A stretch of DNA of 64,000 bases from Cerasibacillus quisquiliarum (GCF_014202495.1 NZ_JACHHA010000004.1:186001-250000); one strand, 5' to 3'; counted from the first letter of the stretch, positions 1 to 10,746 are shown. Program-made: numbers and translations. Notes: a model not told the origin generated them from the letters alone.

Positions 1-188
1 ACATCTCATAAAATAGTCTTTGTATAGACGCGTCATTCGTTAAAAAGTATCTTTAATTACATATATTATATTTTGTTCAACTCAACAAATTCTCTACAAA
101 CTCCAACTATACTCTTAAGAATGTATTAAGGCTTTCTTCTTAATTCACATTATGTAAAGGGTGTTCAACTTAGAACACCCGTACAACA
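1..188. other. Left-edge intergenic region
   Basis: This AT-rich stretch at the window edge holds no reading frame I can support. The only structure I see is the hairpin just behind prkA, listed separately. Confidence 0.5.
159..180 (-). terminator. Terminator hairpin after prkA
   Basis: An 8-bp perfect stem (GGGTGTTC / GAACACCC) with a 6-nt loop lies 9 bases past the prkA stop codon. It is followed on the minus strand by a short T-rich run. Confidence 0.7.
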
Positions 189-2084
189 TTAACGATTCAA
201 TAAACTACCTACATAACGCAATAATTCATTTGCTGAAATGGAGTGATAACCGTAATCATCAATCAATCGGGCAATAACTTCATTTATTTTCTTTAATTGC
301 TGTTCATCTGGTGTTTGTGTAGATGTTGTAATTTTTACAACGTCTTTTAAATCAGCGAACAGCTTTTTCTGGATGGCTTCACGAAGTCGATCATGAGAAC
401 GATAATCAAAAGTTTGACCTTTCCTAGCATATGCAGAGATTCGGATCAATATCTCTTCACGAAAAGCGCGTTTTGCATTTTCTGAGATGCCGATTTGCTC
501 TTCGATTGAACGCATGAGTTTTTCATCAGGAAGCATCTCTTCACCCGTTAATGGATCCTTTAGTTTATGTCGATTGCAAAATGCCTCTACATTATCTAAG
601 TAATTATCCATCAGCGTCTTAGCTGATTGTTCATAAGAGTAGACAAAAGCCTTCTGTACTTCCTTTTTGGCAATTTCGTCGTATTCTTTCCTAGCAATTG
701 AAATATAATTTAAATACGTTTCTTTATCTTCTTTTGTAATCGATGGATGTTGGTCCAGTCCATCTTTTAAAGAGCGTAAAACATCTAATGCATTAATAGA
801 TGGTACTTCTTTACGAATAATGGCTGAAGAAATTCGGTTTATCACATACCGTGGGTCAATTCCACTCATCCCTTCATCAGGAAACTCTTGACGTAACTCA
901 TCTATATCTGTTTGATTATAACCTTCGACACTTTCTCCATCATAGAGACGCATTTTTTTAACGAGATCAATACCTTTTTTCTTCGATTCTTTTAGTCTTG
1001 TTAAAATCGTGAAAATGGCCGCCACTCTTAACGCATGTGGCGCTATGTGTACATGAGCCATCTCGCTTTCTTTAATCATTTTTTCATAGATTCGTTCTTC
1101 TTGACTTACTTGCAAATTATATGGAATAGGCATCACTATCATTCGTGAATGAAGCGCTTCATTCTTTTTATTAGCAATAAATGAGCGATATTCTGCTTCA
1201 TTCGTATGGGCAACAATGAGAAGATTGGCTGAAATAAGAGCAAAACGCCCGGCTTTAAAGTTTCCTTCTTGCGTTAACGACAATAAATGCCAGAGGAATT
1301 TTTCATCACACTTCAGCATCTCTTGAAATTCCATCAATCCACGGTTTGCCTTATTTAGCTCGCCATCGAACCGATACGCCCGTGGATCCGACTCTGAACC
1401 ATATTCAGCAATGGTTGAAAAGTCAATACTTCCTGTTAAATCAGCAATATCTTGTGACTTCGGATCTGAAGGGCTAAATGTTCCAATTCCCGTCCGTTTA
1501 TCTTCAGAAAAGAAAATACGCTCAACCATCACATCTTCTATCCGTCCATTGTATTCTTTCTCTAAGCGCATCATGTTTAAAGGAGACAAACTTCCTTCAA
1601 TGCGAATACCATATTCCTTGTAAAAATCATCTCTTAAATGATGTGGAATCAAATGCAGTGGATCCTCATGCATTGGACAACCTTTTATTGCGTAAATAGC
1701 ACCTTCATCCGTGCGAGAATAATGTTCTAATCCACGTTTTAGCATCGTTACAATCGTCGATTTCCCACCACTAACTGGTCCCATTAACAGTAATATGCGC
1801 TTTCTCACATCTAACCGTTTTGCTGCTGGATGGAAATACTCCTCTACTAATCTCTCAATTGCATCTTCAATACCAAATATCTCATCACCAAAGAAGTGGT
1901 ACACTTTCTTTCCATCGATTTCTGTTATACCAGCTTGCTGAATCATACGATAAACACGTGAATGAGCCGTTTGTGCAACTTGGGGATGTTGCTTCACAAT
2001 ATCTAGATACTCACGAAATGTCCCTTTCCATTTCAATCGTTCTTCTTCTTCACGAAATTGTTTTACCTTTTGCAAAATGTCCAT
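189..2084 (-). CDS. prkA: PrkA family serine protein kinase
   Basis: This is the sporulation-linked AAA+ type PrkA protein of Bacillus, 631 residues, the same length I recall for the B. subtilis protein. The N-terminus (MDILQKVKQFREEEERLKW) and the motif AQTAHSRVYRMI are characteristic. A Walker A-like GPVSGGKST lies near residue 105, followed by the AAA_PrkA core and a C-terminal PrkA domain. The start is the ATG behind GAGGTGGG; a longer in-frame extension to 2216 lacks homology and a ribosome-binding site. In Bacillus PrkA acts early in sporulation; its substrates are poorly defined and recent work suggests Lon-like ATPase or protease behaviour. It stands alone here, with its own terminator. 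Confidence 0.95.
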   Translation of the reverse strand: MDILQKVKQFREEEERLKWKGTFREYLDIVKQHPQVAQTAHSRVYRMIQQAGITEIDGKKVYHFFGDEIFGIEDAIERLVEEYFHPAAKRLDVRKRILLLMGPVSGGKSTIVTMLKRGLEHYSRTDEGAIYAIKGCPMHEDPLHLIPHHLRDDFYKEYGIRIEGSLSPLNMMRLEKEYNGRIEDVMVERIFFSEDKRTGIGTFSPSDPKSQDIADLTGSIDFSTIAEYGSESDPRAYRFDGELNKANRGLMEFQEMLKCDEKFLWHLLSLTQEGNFKAGRFALISANLLIVAHTNEAEYRSFIANKKNEALHSRMIVMPIPYNLQVSQEERIYEKMIKESEMAHVHIAPHALRVAAIFTILTRLKESKKKGIDLVKKMRLYDGESVEGYNQTDIDELRQEFPDEGMSGIDPRYVINRISSAIIRKEVPSINALDVLRSLKDGLDQHPSITKEDKETYLNYISIARKEYDEIAKKEVQKAFVYSYEQSAKTLMDNYLDNVEAFCNRHKLKDPLTGEEMLPDEKLMRSIEEQIGISENAKRAFREEILIRISAYARKGQTFDYRSHDRLREAIQKKLFADLKDVVKITTSTQTPDEQQLKKINEVIARLIDDYGYHSISANELLRYVGSLLNR

Positions 2085-2262
2085 CCGTCTTTCCCACCTC
2101 AGTTCATGATGTCTTATACTATATGCAAAAAATAACATAAGCATGACAAATGGGAATTTTTTACTTAATTCCATGTATAAATAATATTTACAGCTTGTAT
2201 CAGTATAGAAAATCATTCATAATTAATGTAATTATATTTTTTTATTTAATTCATAAAGAAAG

Positions 2263-5200
2263 ATGGAAATCATGATGCCCCAAAATCAACCAATGACAAA
2301 GACAAAGGTGTTCCTTCTTATAATTTTATTATTTATTGGTTTAACAGGATTAAGAATAGGTTGGATTATGTTCCACAAGACGCCTGAGCAGCCCTATGTG
2401 GAAAAAGGTGTGCTTGACTTAAGAGATTGGACATTCACAGACAAGCATACAGTAGCGCTAGATGGGGAGTGGGAATTTTATCCAAATGTATTTATTGACC
2501 CTAATGGTAAAGTAAATCAATTAGATAAACACTCTTATATTAAAGTCCCAGGAAATTGGAAAGATAGCATAAACAGCCCTGATAAAAGCAATATTGGACA
2601 TGGAACGTATCGTTTAAAAATCACTTTACCAGATGATCGCAAAAGGTTGTACGGTCTAAGAGTGGAAGGAATAACAAACGCAGCCCAAATTTATGTAAAT
2701 GGAGAGAAAGTTACTGACTATGGGACACCTGGAACATCCGCTAATACATCCATTGGAAACCGCGGACCAAAATTAACTTTTTTAAATCCGAATCAAGATG
2801 AAATAGAAATTATGATTCACGTATCTAATTACGATATTTCATACCGCGGAGGTATGACAGGATCTATTAAAATTGGAACTGAAACAGCTATCATAAAAGA
2901 AGACCATCGTTCACAAAATTATCAATTAGCTGTTTTTATCGTTTATCTATTGCATAGTGTCTATGCTTTTGTCTTATTTTTTTTAGCGAGAAAATACAAC
3001 CAAAAAGAGCTGTTGTTTTATGGACTTATGCTCTTGCTAGCTGGATTTACCGTATTAATTGATGATGACATCGTTCTACAATTATCAATCGGCGCTAAGA
3101 CATATCATAAATTACTCAATTTATTATTTATTAGTACACTGATTACCTTAATCACTGCGATAAAGTATCTATTTAATATTAAAACAAGACTTTTTCCAGT
3201 GCTTATTAGTTTATATGTTGTCTTGGCTATTAGTATTATCTTTATTCCATTGGATTATTTCCAATGGATAAATATCGGCACGATGATACTTTTCTTTACA
3301 TCCTTCTATTATTTATTTTCCCAAACAATAAAAATTATCCAAAAGGGAAATGATGAGGGCATATATGTTTTATTCTTTATTACAGGATATACATCTAATA
3401 TGATTTGGGGTGCCATGATTAACGGTGGACTTGTTAAAATTCCATTTTATCCCTTTGATTTTATTATATATGTCGTCGCTATTGCCTTACTGTTATTAAA
3501 ACGGTACATGAATGTGCTACAAGTTAATGAGCAACAAACATTAGCATTAAAAGAAGCTGATCGAAAGAAGGATGAGTTTTTAGCTAATACATCACATGAA
3601 CTACGCAACCCATTACATGGTATTATTAATATTGCGCAAACGATGTTACACAATAATGAAGATACATTAACGCAAAAAAACAAAGACGACTTAAAATTAC
3701 TTATTCGCATTAGTGAAAATATGCGATTTACCCTAAATGATATTTCGGATCTAACAAAAATAGAGGAAAATCAGATGCAGTTTTATCAACAGCCAGTTAA
3801 CCTTCATACCGTTACATCAGTTGTACTCGATTTGATTTCTTTTATGGTCGATGAGAAAGATTTAAAGTTTCATTTCAATATACCGATTGACTTTCCAAAA
3901 GTATATGCTGATGAGAATCGACTCATCCAAATACTATTTAATTTAATTCATAATGCGGTAAAGTATACACCTGCAGGCTCTATTACAATTGATGCTCGGT
4001 CTGAAGGTAATATGGCGACAATTTATATTAAAGATACTGGGATTGGAATTGGTCCTGATGCTCTTCATAACATATTCAAACCTTATGAACAAGAAGATTC
4101 CAGTATGACAGCCATTGGGGGTGGCATCGGTTTAGGTCTTCATGTTTGTAAACAATTAGTTGAACTACATGGTGGTAACTTATCTGTAAAATCTAAACCA
4201 AATGAAGGCTCAACTTTCTCATTTACACTTCCTTTAGCTGATCAATCAATGACTCATCAGACAGATGAAACTGAAGAAACGTTAGTTACTAAAGAACACG
4301 CAGCAACAATTACAGAGGAACCTATTTCAGAACAAAAGAAAAAACATAAAATTGCAAGAATTCTCATTGTGGATGATGACCCTGTTAATTTAAGGGTTGT
4401 GAGTAATATATTAAACCATGATTATCATCTGATGACAGCAACAAGTGGACAGGAAGCATTACAATATTTAAAAGACAATCGATTTGATTTAATTATTTCA
4501 GACGTGATGATGCCTCAAATGTCTGGATATGAGTTAACACAACATATACGTAAACAATATACTTTATCTGAGTTACCGATATTACTCTTAACGGCTCGTA
4601 ACCAAATCGAAGATATACAAACAGGGTTCAATGTCGGGGCAAATGATTATGTCGTCAAACCTGTTGATGCACTCGAATTATCAGCACGTGTGCATTCATT
4701 AATACATTTAAAGCTTGCGATTCATGAGCAGTTACGAATGGAAGCCGCTTGGCTCCAGGCTCAAATACGACCACATTTCTTATTTAATACATTAAATACG
4801 ATCGCATCTTTAAGTGAAATTGATACAGCGAGAATGACGACCTTGTTAAATCACTTTGGAAACTATTTACGGAGAAGTTTTAACGTAAGAAATACAGAAA
4901 AACTCATACCACTGGAAGAAGAATTAGAAATAGTTCGCTCTTATGTTTATATTGAGCAGCAACGATTTGGAGACAGATTAACCGTTGAATGGGATATTGA
5001 TGACGATTTAAAAATTGATGTACCCCCGCTATCCATTCAACCTTTAGTTGAAAATGCCATTCAACACGGTGTCTTAAAACGCGCTGCTGGAGGTACTGTT
5101 AAAATTTCTGCAACAGAAAAGGAAGACGAAGTAACAATATCAATTCATGATGACGGTGTGGGGATAGATGCTGCAAAAGTTGAAAAGCTATTAACTGACA

Positions 5201-5334
5201 AAGCAAGTTCTAAAAGTGGAATCGGCATTGCTAACACGAATGAACGGTTGAAGAAACTCTTTGGTAAAGGTTTAGAGATTGAGTCCACACCAAATAAAGG
5301 GACAACAATTTTATTTGACGTTCCAAAACAATAA
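2263..5334 (+). CDS. Hybrid sensor histidine kinase with two kinase modules (7TMR-DISM type)
   Basis: This is a 1023-residue membrane signalling protein. Domains in order: an N-terminal membrane segment (about 13-35), an extracellular DISMED2-like jelly-roll region (about 40-210), seven membrane helices (about 220-420), a HisKA domain with phospho-acceptor His445 in SHELRNPL, an HATPase domain (NAVKYT, DTGIGIG, GGIGLGL), and a receiver with acceptor Asp747 (SDVMMPQMSG) and KPVD. A second, LytS-type kinase follows, with QIRPHFLFNTLN (His838) and another ATPase domain (NAIQHG, DDGVGI). Ligand and target are unknown, and no separate response regulator lies beside it. A second ATG at 2272 is a possible start; the ribosome-binding site is weak for either. 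Confidence 0.9.
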   Translation: MEIMMPQNQPMTKTKVFLLIILLFIGLTGLRIGWIMFHKTPEQPYVEKGVLDLRDWTFTDKHTVALDGEWEFYPNVFIDPNGKVNQLDKHSYIKVPGNWKDSINSPDKSNIGHGTYRLKITLPDDRKRLYGLRVEGITNAAQIYVNGEKVTDYGTPGTSANTSIGNRGPKLTFLNPNQDEIEIMIHVSNYDISYRGGMTGSIKIGTETAIIKEDHRSQNYQLAVFIVYLLHSVYAFVLFFLARKYNQKELLFYGLMLLLAGFTVLIDDDIVLQLSIGAKTYHKLLNLLFISTLITLITAIKYLFNIKTRLFPVLISLYVVLAISIIFIPLDYFQWINIGTMILFFTSFYYLFSQTIKIIQKGNDEGIYVLFFITGYTSNMIWGAMINGGLVKIPFYPFDFIIYVVAIALLLLKRYMNVLQVNEQQTLALKEADRKKDEFLANTSHELRNPLHGIINIAQTMLHNNEDTLTQKNKDDLKLLIRISENMRFTLNDISDLTKIEENQMQFYQQPVNLHTVTSVVLDLISFMVDEKDLKFHFNIPIDFPKVYADENRLIQILFNLIHNAVKYTPAGSITIDARSEGNMATIYIKDTGIGIGPDALHNIFKPYEQEDSSMTAIGGGIGLGLHVCKQLVELHGGNLSVKSKPNEGSTFSFTLPLADQSMTHQTDETEETLVTKEHAATITEEPISEQKKKHKIARILIVDDDPVNLRVVSNILNHDYHLMTATSGQEALQYLKDNRFDLIISDVMMPQMSGYELTQHIRKQYTLSELPILLLTARNQIEDIQTGFNVGANDYVVKPVDALELSARVHSLIHLKLAIHEQLRMEAAWLQAQIRPHFLFNTLNTIASLSEIDTARMTTLLNHFGNYLRRSFNVRNTEKLIPLEEELEIVRSYVYIEQQRFGDRLTVEWDIDDDLKIDVPPLSIQPLVENAIQHGVLKRAAGGTVKISATEKEDEVTISIHDDGVGIDAAKVEKLLTDKASSKSGIGIANTNERLKKLFGKGLEIESTPNKGTTILFDVPKQ

Positions 5335-5337
5335 AAA

Positions 5338-5373
5338 AACATAAAGCTCCTCATATATGGGGAGCTTTATGTT
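5338..5373. terminator. Bidirectional terminator
   Basis: A 13-bp stem (AACATAAAGCTCC with its complement) is flanked by A and T runs. It lies between the convergent kinase and surface-protein genes and can serve both strands. Confidence 0.85.
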
Positions 5374-5385
5374 TTATAAAGCGAG

Positions 5386-7862
5386 CTAATCAGCTTTCTT
5401 CTCTTCTTTTTTATCATCTTCTTGTTCAGCCCGTTCAGCCTGCTGCAGTCTAACCTTCATTCTGTTTTCTCCATGATGAACTTGTCCACCATGATGTTCT
5501 AATAATTCTACACCGACTGTAGCAATAGGTGGTTGATTAGTTGGTTTTGGAACTATCGTTGCATGTCTATCAGATGCTAAACTATCCCATGTATTAGGAT
5601 TATTATATCGATACCACCAAATACCACTGTCACTTATGGATCTATATCTCGTTTTATCCTTGGTGTTTTCCACCATTTCATTCCAGTCTTCTATAGCTTT
5701 TTTATCTGGTTTTATTCGAACATTAAATCTATTCTCCACTTCTCCTATATAACCAGGTTTTACATTAAAATAATAATGCACTTGTCTTTTAGCATGCATT
5801 CCTGCAGGAGCATAGGTGAAATCTAGTAAAATTTCAGTAACTTGATCAGTATCAGATAAACCTAAGTCACTTCTCGTATACTCGTGATTATGCTTAGCAT
5901 TTTCAATTATTATATCTGGTTTACCGTCTATCTTAAGTACAAGGTTATATTCAGGGTCTCTAGCCAATGGTATATTTAAGCCATATTCAGGATTACTTCT
6001 CGCAAATATCCAGTCCCCAGGAGTATTAACTTTATCTAAGATTAAATTTTCATCTACCGTATAAATCGTTCTATATTCATCCATATCGTATTTTTGTCCT
6101 GGATGCATGGATGTCACACCATGGTAAAAATGTAAATATGCATCATCATGAACAGGGGGATTTGGGTTTTTTCCCTCAGGGGTTCCTTGGCCACCTTTTC
6201 CATCTTTGGGACCATAGTGAACAGAATAGAAAATAGTACCTTGAATATCTCCTGTTGATGATACGGATTCGAAAATGCCGACTTCTGCATTTCTGGCGGA
6301 TCAATAGGTTTTCCATCAATAAAAGTCGCGGTTGCAGTTGCCGTATTATTTATTTTTGTGTTAACTAATTTCTTATCATTGTCAACTTTTGTCCAAAAAG
6401 TTAAGGTTTGAGTGAAAAAATTTTCATCGGATTCCCCTTGTCCTAAGAGGCTTGGTGCATCAAATTCCCAGGTTAATTTATTCCCATTTTGTGTGGGCTG
6501 TGGAGCACTTTGCCTATTCATCTTTGTAAATTCAATCCCTTGTGGGAGTGTATCTGTAATCACAATTTTAGATCCTTCTTTTAAATACATCTGTCCGATG
6601 TCTTTTTTAGGGATATCCACTGTGATTTCCCAACGTATATAACTGTTTAAAGTTGGGGCTAATATAGTTTCTTGATTTTTCTCGGCCCTTATATATTCTT
6701 TAGAAATATTTATAGCACCTGAAGAATTTATTTTTACCGTAGCATCGTCGATGAATTCTTGCGTTTGTTCCTTATCCGTTACCTGAAGTGTTGCAATGGC
6801 ATTTAACTCAGCACCATTAGGAGAATTTAAGTTCTCTGTTTTCACCTTGATAATTTTCTCGTAAGTTTCTCCGGCTCTTAATTGGTCACTAAATTCATAA
6901 ACGTCTTGTGTAAATTGAGTGTAATCAGTAATTGGCAATTTCACAGTAAGTGTCGAATCTTCATATAACTTTTGTGAACCTGTTGTTTTTAAAACCAGTT
7001 TATACATTGCTGCTTTTCCAGATTCGACTGTTGTTTTATAAGGAGAAAGATCGATATCTGTATTTAAATCTCCGACAAAGGGGGTTACGACTTTTGTATT
7101 TTCGTCAGTTGAACCTTTTTTCTTATCTTTTTTGTCTGTTTGCTTTTTATTTGGTGTTTCTATTTCCTTGATTACATTATTTTCTGTCGTTCTTTCCTTC
7201 TCTGTCTTTGTTAATTCGTCTTTTGATTGTTTCTCTTCAGCTGTCTCATTCTTATCTTCTTCATTTATGTTGGATTGATTCGTTTTTTCTGGCTTCTCTT
7301 CTTTATTGGTTTCAGCTTTATTTCCATCTTCTTCTAGTCGCTTATCAGTCTCTTTCTCAGGTTCATCACTCTGATTTTCTTTACTATCGGTAGTTTTATT
7401 TTCTTCCACCATATTAACCTGAAACGTCTCTTCAGCTTCTGCCACTTTCTTTTTCTCTATCAATCCAATAGCTTGGATGTTGTTTTCTGCTTCTTCTAAA
7501 TCACTCAATAAAAATTTTGCTTCTCTCTTTGATTCTGATGAATCTCCACTCCATTCAATTTTTAACAATTGATTGTTTTCATCATATTGAAAAGTCGTGC
7601 TTTTTTGCTTAAGTTGTGCTGTTTGTTCTTGGTCGTAGGTTGATTTTTCTGGTAGTTTGATATGTACTTCATCTACAATGGGGTCTTCTGTTAATAGTGT
7701 TACTACTGTATATTGATTTGTTGCTTCAGGATCAACTTTAATATTTAATTTCTGTTTGCTATCCATTTCTTTATCCGAAGCAAACATAAATGGTTGAACC
7801 CCTTGAGTAAAAATCAATAATATGATTAAAAATATCAAAGGTAATCTTCTCACTTTTCTCAA
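5386..7862 (-). pseudogene. Secreted repeat-type surface protein, split by one frameshift
   Basis: Two overlapping frames form one gene of about 820 codons. The first frame starts at a TTG 8 nt behind AAGGAGG. It has a signal peptide (hydrophobic residues 7-28), a beta-rich part, a highly charged Lys/Glu/Thr/Asn linker (about 155-260) and a DUF11/adhesin-like region (NISKEYIRAEK, ITDTLPQGIEF). Near 6283, at a short A run in CAGAAG, the good sequence moves to another frame: VGIFESVSSTGDIQGTIF continues to HFYHGVTSMHPGQKY and on to the stop at 5386. No LPXTG sorting motif is seen, so anchoring is unclear. The function may be cell-surface adhesion, but I do not recognise the family. A single missing base could be a sequencing error. 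Confidence 0.7.
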
Positions 7863-8385
7863 TAGAACGACCTCCTTGTCTAACTTTTTACCCTTCCATA
7901 ATAGGTTTTTTCAGAAAGACGATTTCTTTTGTTGCTCATATTAATACCCCACGTCATAATACTTTCAATAAAACTCCATTTACTTCAATGATAGAGCGTT
8001 AAGCTCAAATATTTCTCTACATTTAATGGATTTTTTAATTTAACAATCACGCTATTCTGAATAATTAATCTAAAAAATAAAAGGCTGAACTTATGGACTC
8101 TGCCTTTTATTGATCCTTCTTGTTTTTGCATGAAATAGTAAGTACTTGAACTTTTTTAGGAATAGGATCTTCTCCTAAGCCTAGTTATATAATTCCTTTT
8201 CTTCGTTAAATATTCTATTGAAATATCTTCTACACATCTCCTTTACATTGTATGATACTCACATTTGTTCATAAATAGTCGATTAAGAAGTTATTGTATC
8301 TGATTAATCATATGATAACGACATAAACTAAAAAATGTAGAACAGTTATGGATTGATATTTAATATTAAAGTGAGGAAATATATA
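7863..8385. other. Intergenic region with one inverted repeat
   Basis: There is no supportable gene in this 520-base gap between divergent genes. A 10-bp inverted repeat (AATAAAAGGC / GCCTTTTATT) at 8076-8111 looks like a bidirectional terminator with no gene now ending beside it, perhaps left from a lost gene. The last part holds the sspH promoter region; I could not fix a clear sigma-F/G promoter. Confidence 0.4.
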
Positions 8386-8565
8386 ATGAATCGAAATCGA
8401 GCCATTGAAATTTCAAAATCACCAAATCTCAAACATGTCACATATCAAGGAAAACGTGTCTACATCCAACATGTTCATAAAACAAGTGATATGGCAAAAG
8501 TGTATTTACTGGATGATCCGACCAAGGAATTTGAGGTACAACTCGATCAATTAGAAGAGCGTTAA
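8386..8565 (+). CDS. sspH: Small acid-soluble spore protein, H type
   Basis: This 59-residue protein matches the SspH family: an N-terminal MNRNRAIEISKSPN, then VTYQGKRVYIQHV and the acidic end EFEVQLDQLEER. Family members are minor spore-core proteins made in the forespore. The start is the ATG 8 nt behind GTGAGGAAA; the frame opens 11 codons earlier, but that extension has no family match. It stands alone between a gene-free gap and a convergent small gene. It is direct evidence that the organism forms endospores. Confidence 0.9.
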   Translation: MNRNRAIEISKSPNLKHVTYQGKRVYIQHVHKTSDMAKVYLLDDPTKEFEVQLDQLEER

Positions 8566-8574
8566 CCTTGTCTC

Positions 8575-8862
8575 TTAGAGATTTTTACGATGTGCTTTAA
8601 AGGAGTCGATAAATGTTTGTGGTGTTTGATAGACATGATACGAATAAATTCCTCTAATCGTATGTAAATAAAGAAGTCCACTTTTATGGCCTATCGCATG
8701 GTAAGATATATCTAACACATCTTGAATGGCAAATGTGTGATATTTCGTCTCAATACGATCTGTATACAGACGAATTTCCCGCATGTCTTCTCGTTGGATT
8801 TGTTTGAAGCTTGAGACGTCGCGTTGGATTTTAACATATGGATGAACAGCTAGTAAAGTCAC
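8575..8862 (-). CDS. Conserved small protein of unknown function
   Basis: This 95-residue protein starts at a GTG 7 nt behind GGGGG. It has no signal peptide, membrane helix or cysteine. The sequence reads as a compact beta-rich fold (RLYTDRIETKYHTFAIQDV, LLYLHTIRGIYSYHVY) ending with an amphipathic helix. The pattern recalls LytTR or PH-like bacterial domains, but I do not recognise a family. It converges on sspH with a gap of 9 bases. Confidence 0.6.
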   Translation of the reverse strand: MTLLAVHPYVKIQRDVSSFKQIQREDMREIRLYTDRIETKYHTFAIQDVLDISYHAIGHKSGLLYLHTIRGIYSYHVYQTPQTFIDSFKAHRKNL

Positions 8863-8999
8863 TAAAATTCCCCCAGACTCTTTTCATATATATGTACGTA
8901 TCTTACAGTTTAAAGTTTCATATATAAAAAAGAAGGTATTTCCTTTGACTTCATGGAATTACCTTCTCATACTTAAATAACCATTCTGAAGCTTCCTTT

Positions 9000-9599
9000 C
9001 TATGCATAACGATATATTTTAAATTTACCACGCTTTCCGTGATTCGCTTCTGGCACACGGACTTTATTTATCAAACGGAAAGGTGTTTTTTGTTTTAGAA
9101 ATCGCTTATACTCTGGCAATGGGTAATAAAGAATGAGATCTACCGGTCTATCATGCTGTTTGATGGATGTCATAATATTATCGACGACTTTCTTAAATAT
9201 GTTTACGGAAAATGGATTGAAAAAATAGAAGCAGTTCTCCGTTTTTTCTATTTCATACATTTCAGCAAGACCGTACTCAAGTTCAATTGGTGCCTTAATA
9301 TGTTCCCGACCTCGCCGATACGATGCTTCATTATCCAGCGCTTCTTGAAATGTTTTATCATTGTTTTCAATCCCTGTTACAGGTACTTGAAAACGATGAT
9401 GGATATAGAATGACACCCGTCCTCTTCCACATCCAAAATCAACAACCTCATCTTCTTCCTCTATACGATACGCTTGAAACAGTTTTTCTAGTGCGACATA
9501 TGGTGTCGGTTCATAACGATTATACGGCACATTGCCACGCCATTCCCGGATTCCATCTGTTCGAATCCCCAATAACTGATCAAACTTTTTCTCAACCAC
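9000..9599 (-). CDS. Class I SAM-dependent methyltransferase
   Basis: This 199-residue protein has the SAM-binding motif I as VVDFGCGRGRVSFY (about residues 53-66) and an acidic motif II in GIENNDK. A FFNPFSVNIF motif follows, close to the NPF/NPPF type of N6-adenine and related methyltransferases. The fold is a single Rossmann methyltransferase domain with no visible extra target domain. It starts at GTG behind GGGGAAG. The substrate is unknown; the FNPF motif leaves nucleic-acid or small-molecule methylation open. Confidence 0.8.
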   Translation of the reverse strand: MVEKKFDQLLGIRTDGIREWRGNVPYNRYEPTPYVALEKLFQAYRIEEEDEVVDFGCGRGRVSFYIHHRFQVPVTGIENNDKTFQEALDNEASYRRGREHIKAPIELEYGLAEMYEIEKTENCFYFFNPFSVNIFKKVVDNIMTSIKQHDRPVDLILYYPLPEYKRFLKQKTPFRLINKVRVPEANHGKRGKFKIYRYA

Positions 9600-9693
9600 T
9601 TTCTTCTTCCCCTATTCTTGATGTTCTTTTAATTATTCTACTATCTAATCATCTATCATACTATTAAGAAGAAAGAATACAAGTATAACAAAA

Positions 9694-9725
9694 ACAGTCT
9701 CATTCCAATAACGAAACGAGACTGT
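9694..9725 (-). terminator. Terminator after cvfB
   Basis: The stem ACAGTCTC / GAGACTGT is followed on the minus strand by TTTTTG, 30 bases beyond the cvfB stop. Confidence 0.8.
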
Positions 9726-9754
9726 ATTAATCATTCAGTCTTTTTTAAAAAATA

Positions 9755-10615
9755 TCATTTATCAATTAACTTCGTATAGCCGTCTTCTTGAATGATTTGA
9801 CGTTGCTTCATTAATCGTCCCATTGCGCGTTTAAAGGCAGACTTACTCATGTGAAATGTTTCTTGAATCGATTCGGGACTACTCTTGTCATGAAATACCA
9901 TGACCCCTCCTCGTTGTTTGAGATAAGTAAGTATCGCCTCAGCATCATCAGCAATCCGCTCATGTTTAAATGGTAGAAGTGATACGTTAAGTGTACCGTC
10001 TTCTTTCACATCAATAACGCGTCCGTTAACATACTCTCCTAATCGTGGCTCTCTTTCTCTTTCTGTATGATGAATAAATGCGCGATTTCCTCGTTCTGTA
10101 AGCATCGCACTGCCTTCTTTACTCGTTAAATAAACATAACCACTCACACGATCATTTAATTTAACACTATCTGCAATCTCCCATTCATCTCTTAACTGTT
10201 CTTCAGATGCTGGGATGGCGAGCAAACGACCTTTCTTATCTTGACCTAGTGTCACATACAACTTATCACCAACATCTGGCCAGACTGCTTCCACAATCGG
10301 TAAGTCATCAACAGATACGAGTACTTCAATTGAACTTCCAATATGAACGAAGACTCCAAGATTTGGAACAACTTTAACGACAGAAGCCCAGCCATACGTG
10401 CCCATTACCATTTGTGGTAAATTCATCGTAGCTACAATTTGATCTTGTTTGTCCATGTAAACGAAGACATCAACTTTGTCTCCATTTAATAATTTTCGTG
10501 TTGTTTCTTGTTCAGAGAGAAAGGCTTCTGTTTTTCCCTTCTGTAATATATAACCTTGGTCACTTTTTCTCAGAACAGTCATTAATTGAATCGTACCCAT
10601 TTGCATGGTAGTCAT
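9755..10615 (-). CDS. cvfB: S1 RNA-binding protein CvfB
   Basis: This 286-residue protein has the CvfB/YitL layout: tandem S1-like OB folds (about 1-215, with GWASVVKVVPNLGVFVHIG typical of S1) and a C-terminal winged helix (about 225-285, SPESIQETFHMSKSAFKRA). In Staphylococcus aureus CvfB binds RNA and affects virulence-factor expression; in Bacillus its role is less clear. It starts at ATG behind GAAGG and is transcribed alone with its own terminator. Confidence 0.9.
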   Translation of the reverse strand: MTTMQMGTIQLMTVLRKSDQGYILQKGKTEAFLSEQETTRKLLNGDKVDVFVYMDKQDQIVATMNLPQMVMGTYGWASVVKVVPNLGVFVHIGSSIEVLVSVDDLPIVEAVWPDVGDKLYVTLGQDKKGRLLAIPASEEQLRDEWEIADSVKLNDRVSGYVYLTSKEGSAMLTERGNRAFIHHTEREREPRLGEYVNGRVIDVKEDGTLNVSLLPFKHERIADDAEAILTYLKQRGGVMVFHDKSSPESIQETFHMSKSAFKRAMGRLMKQRQIIQEDGYTKLIDK

Positions 10616-10746
10616 ATTTTACCTTCTTTCTTTATTCACATTTCCATCACATTTACTTTGTCTCCATTGAAATTAACATATTCATAGGCTTTTTCCAATC
10701 TATTCGTCTAAACGAATTTCATTCCATAAGTTCAATTACTTTATAT

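Noticed and set aside
2084-2216. 44-residue N-terminal extension of PrkA
   Set aside because: It does not look like the family, and the internal ATG at 2084 has the proper ribosome-binding site and gives the length I recall for B. subtilis PrkA.
8281-8385. Sigma-G promoter of sspH
   Set aside because: A TGTAT and a CATATGATA are present but only 9 bases apart, which does not fit the needed spacing.
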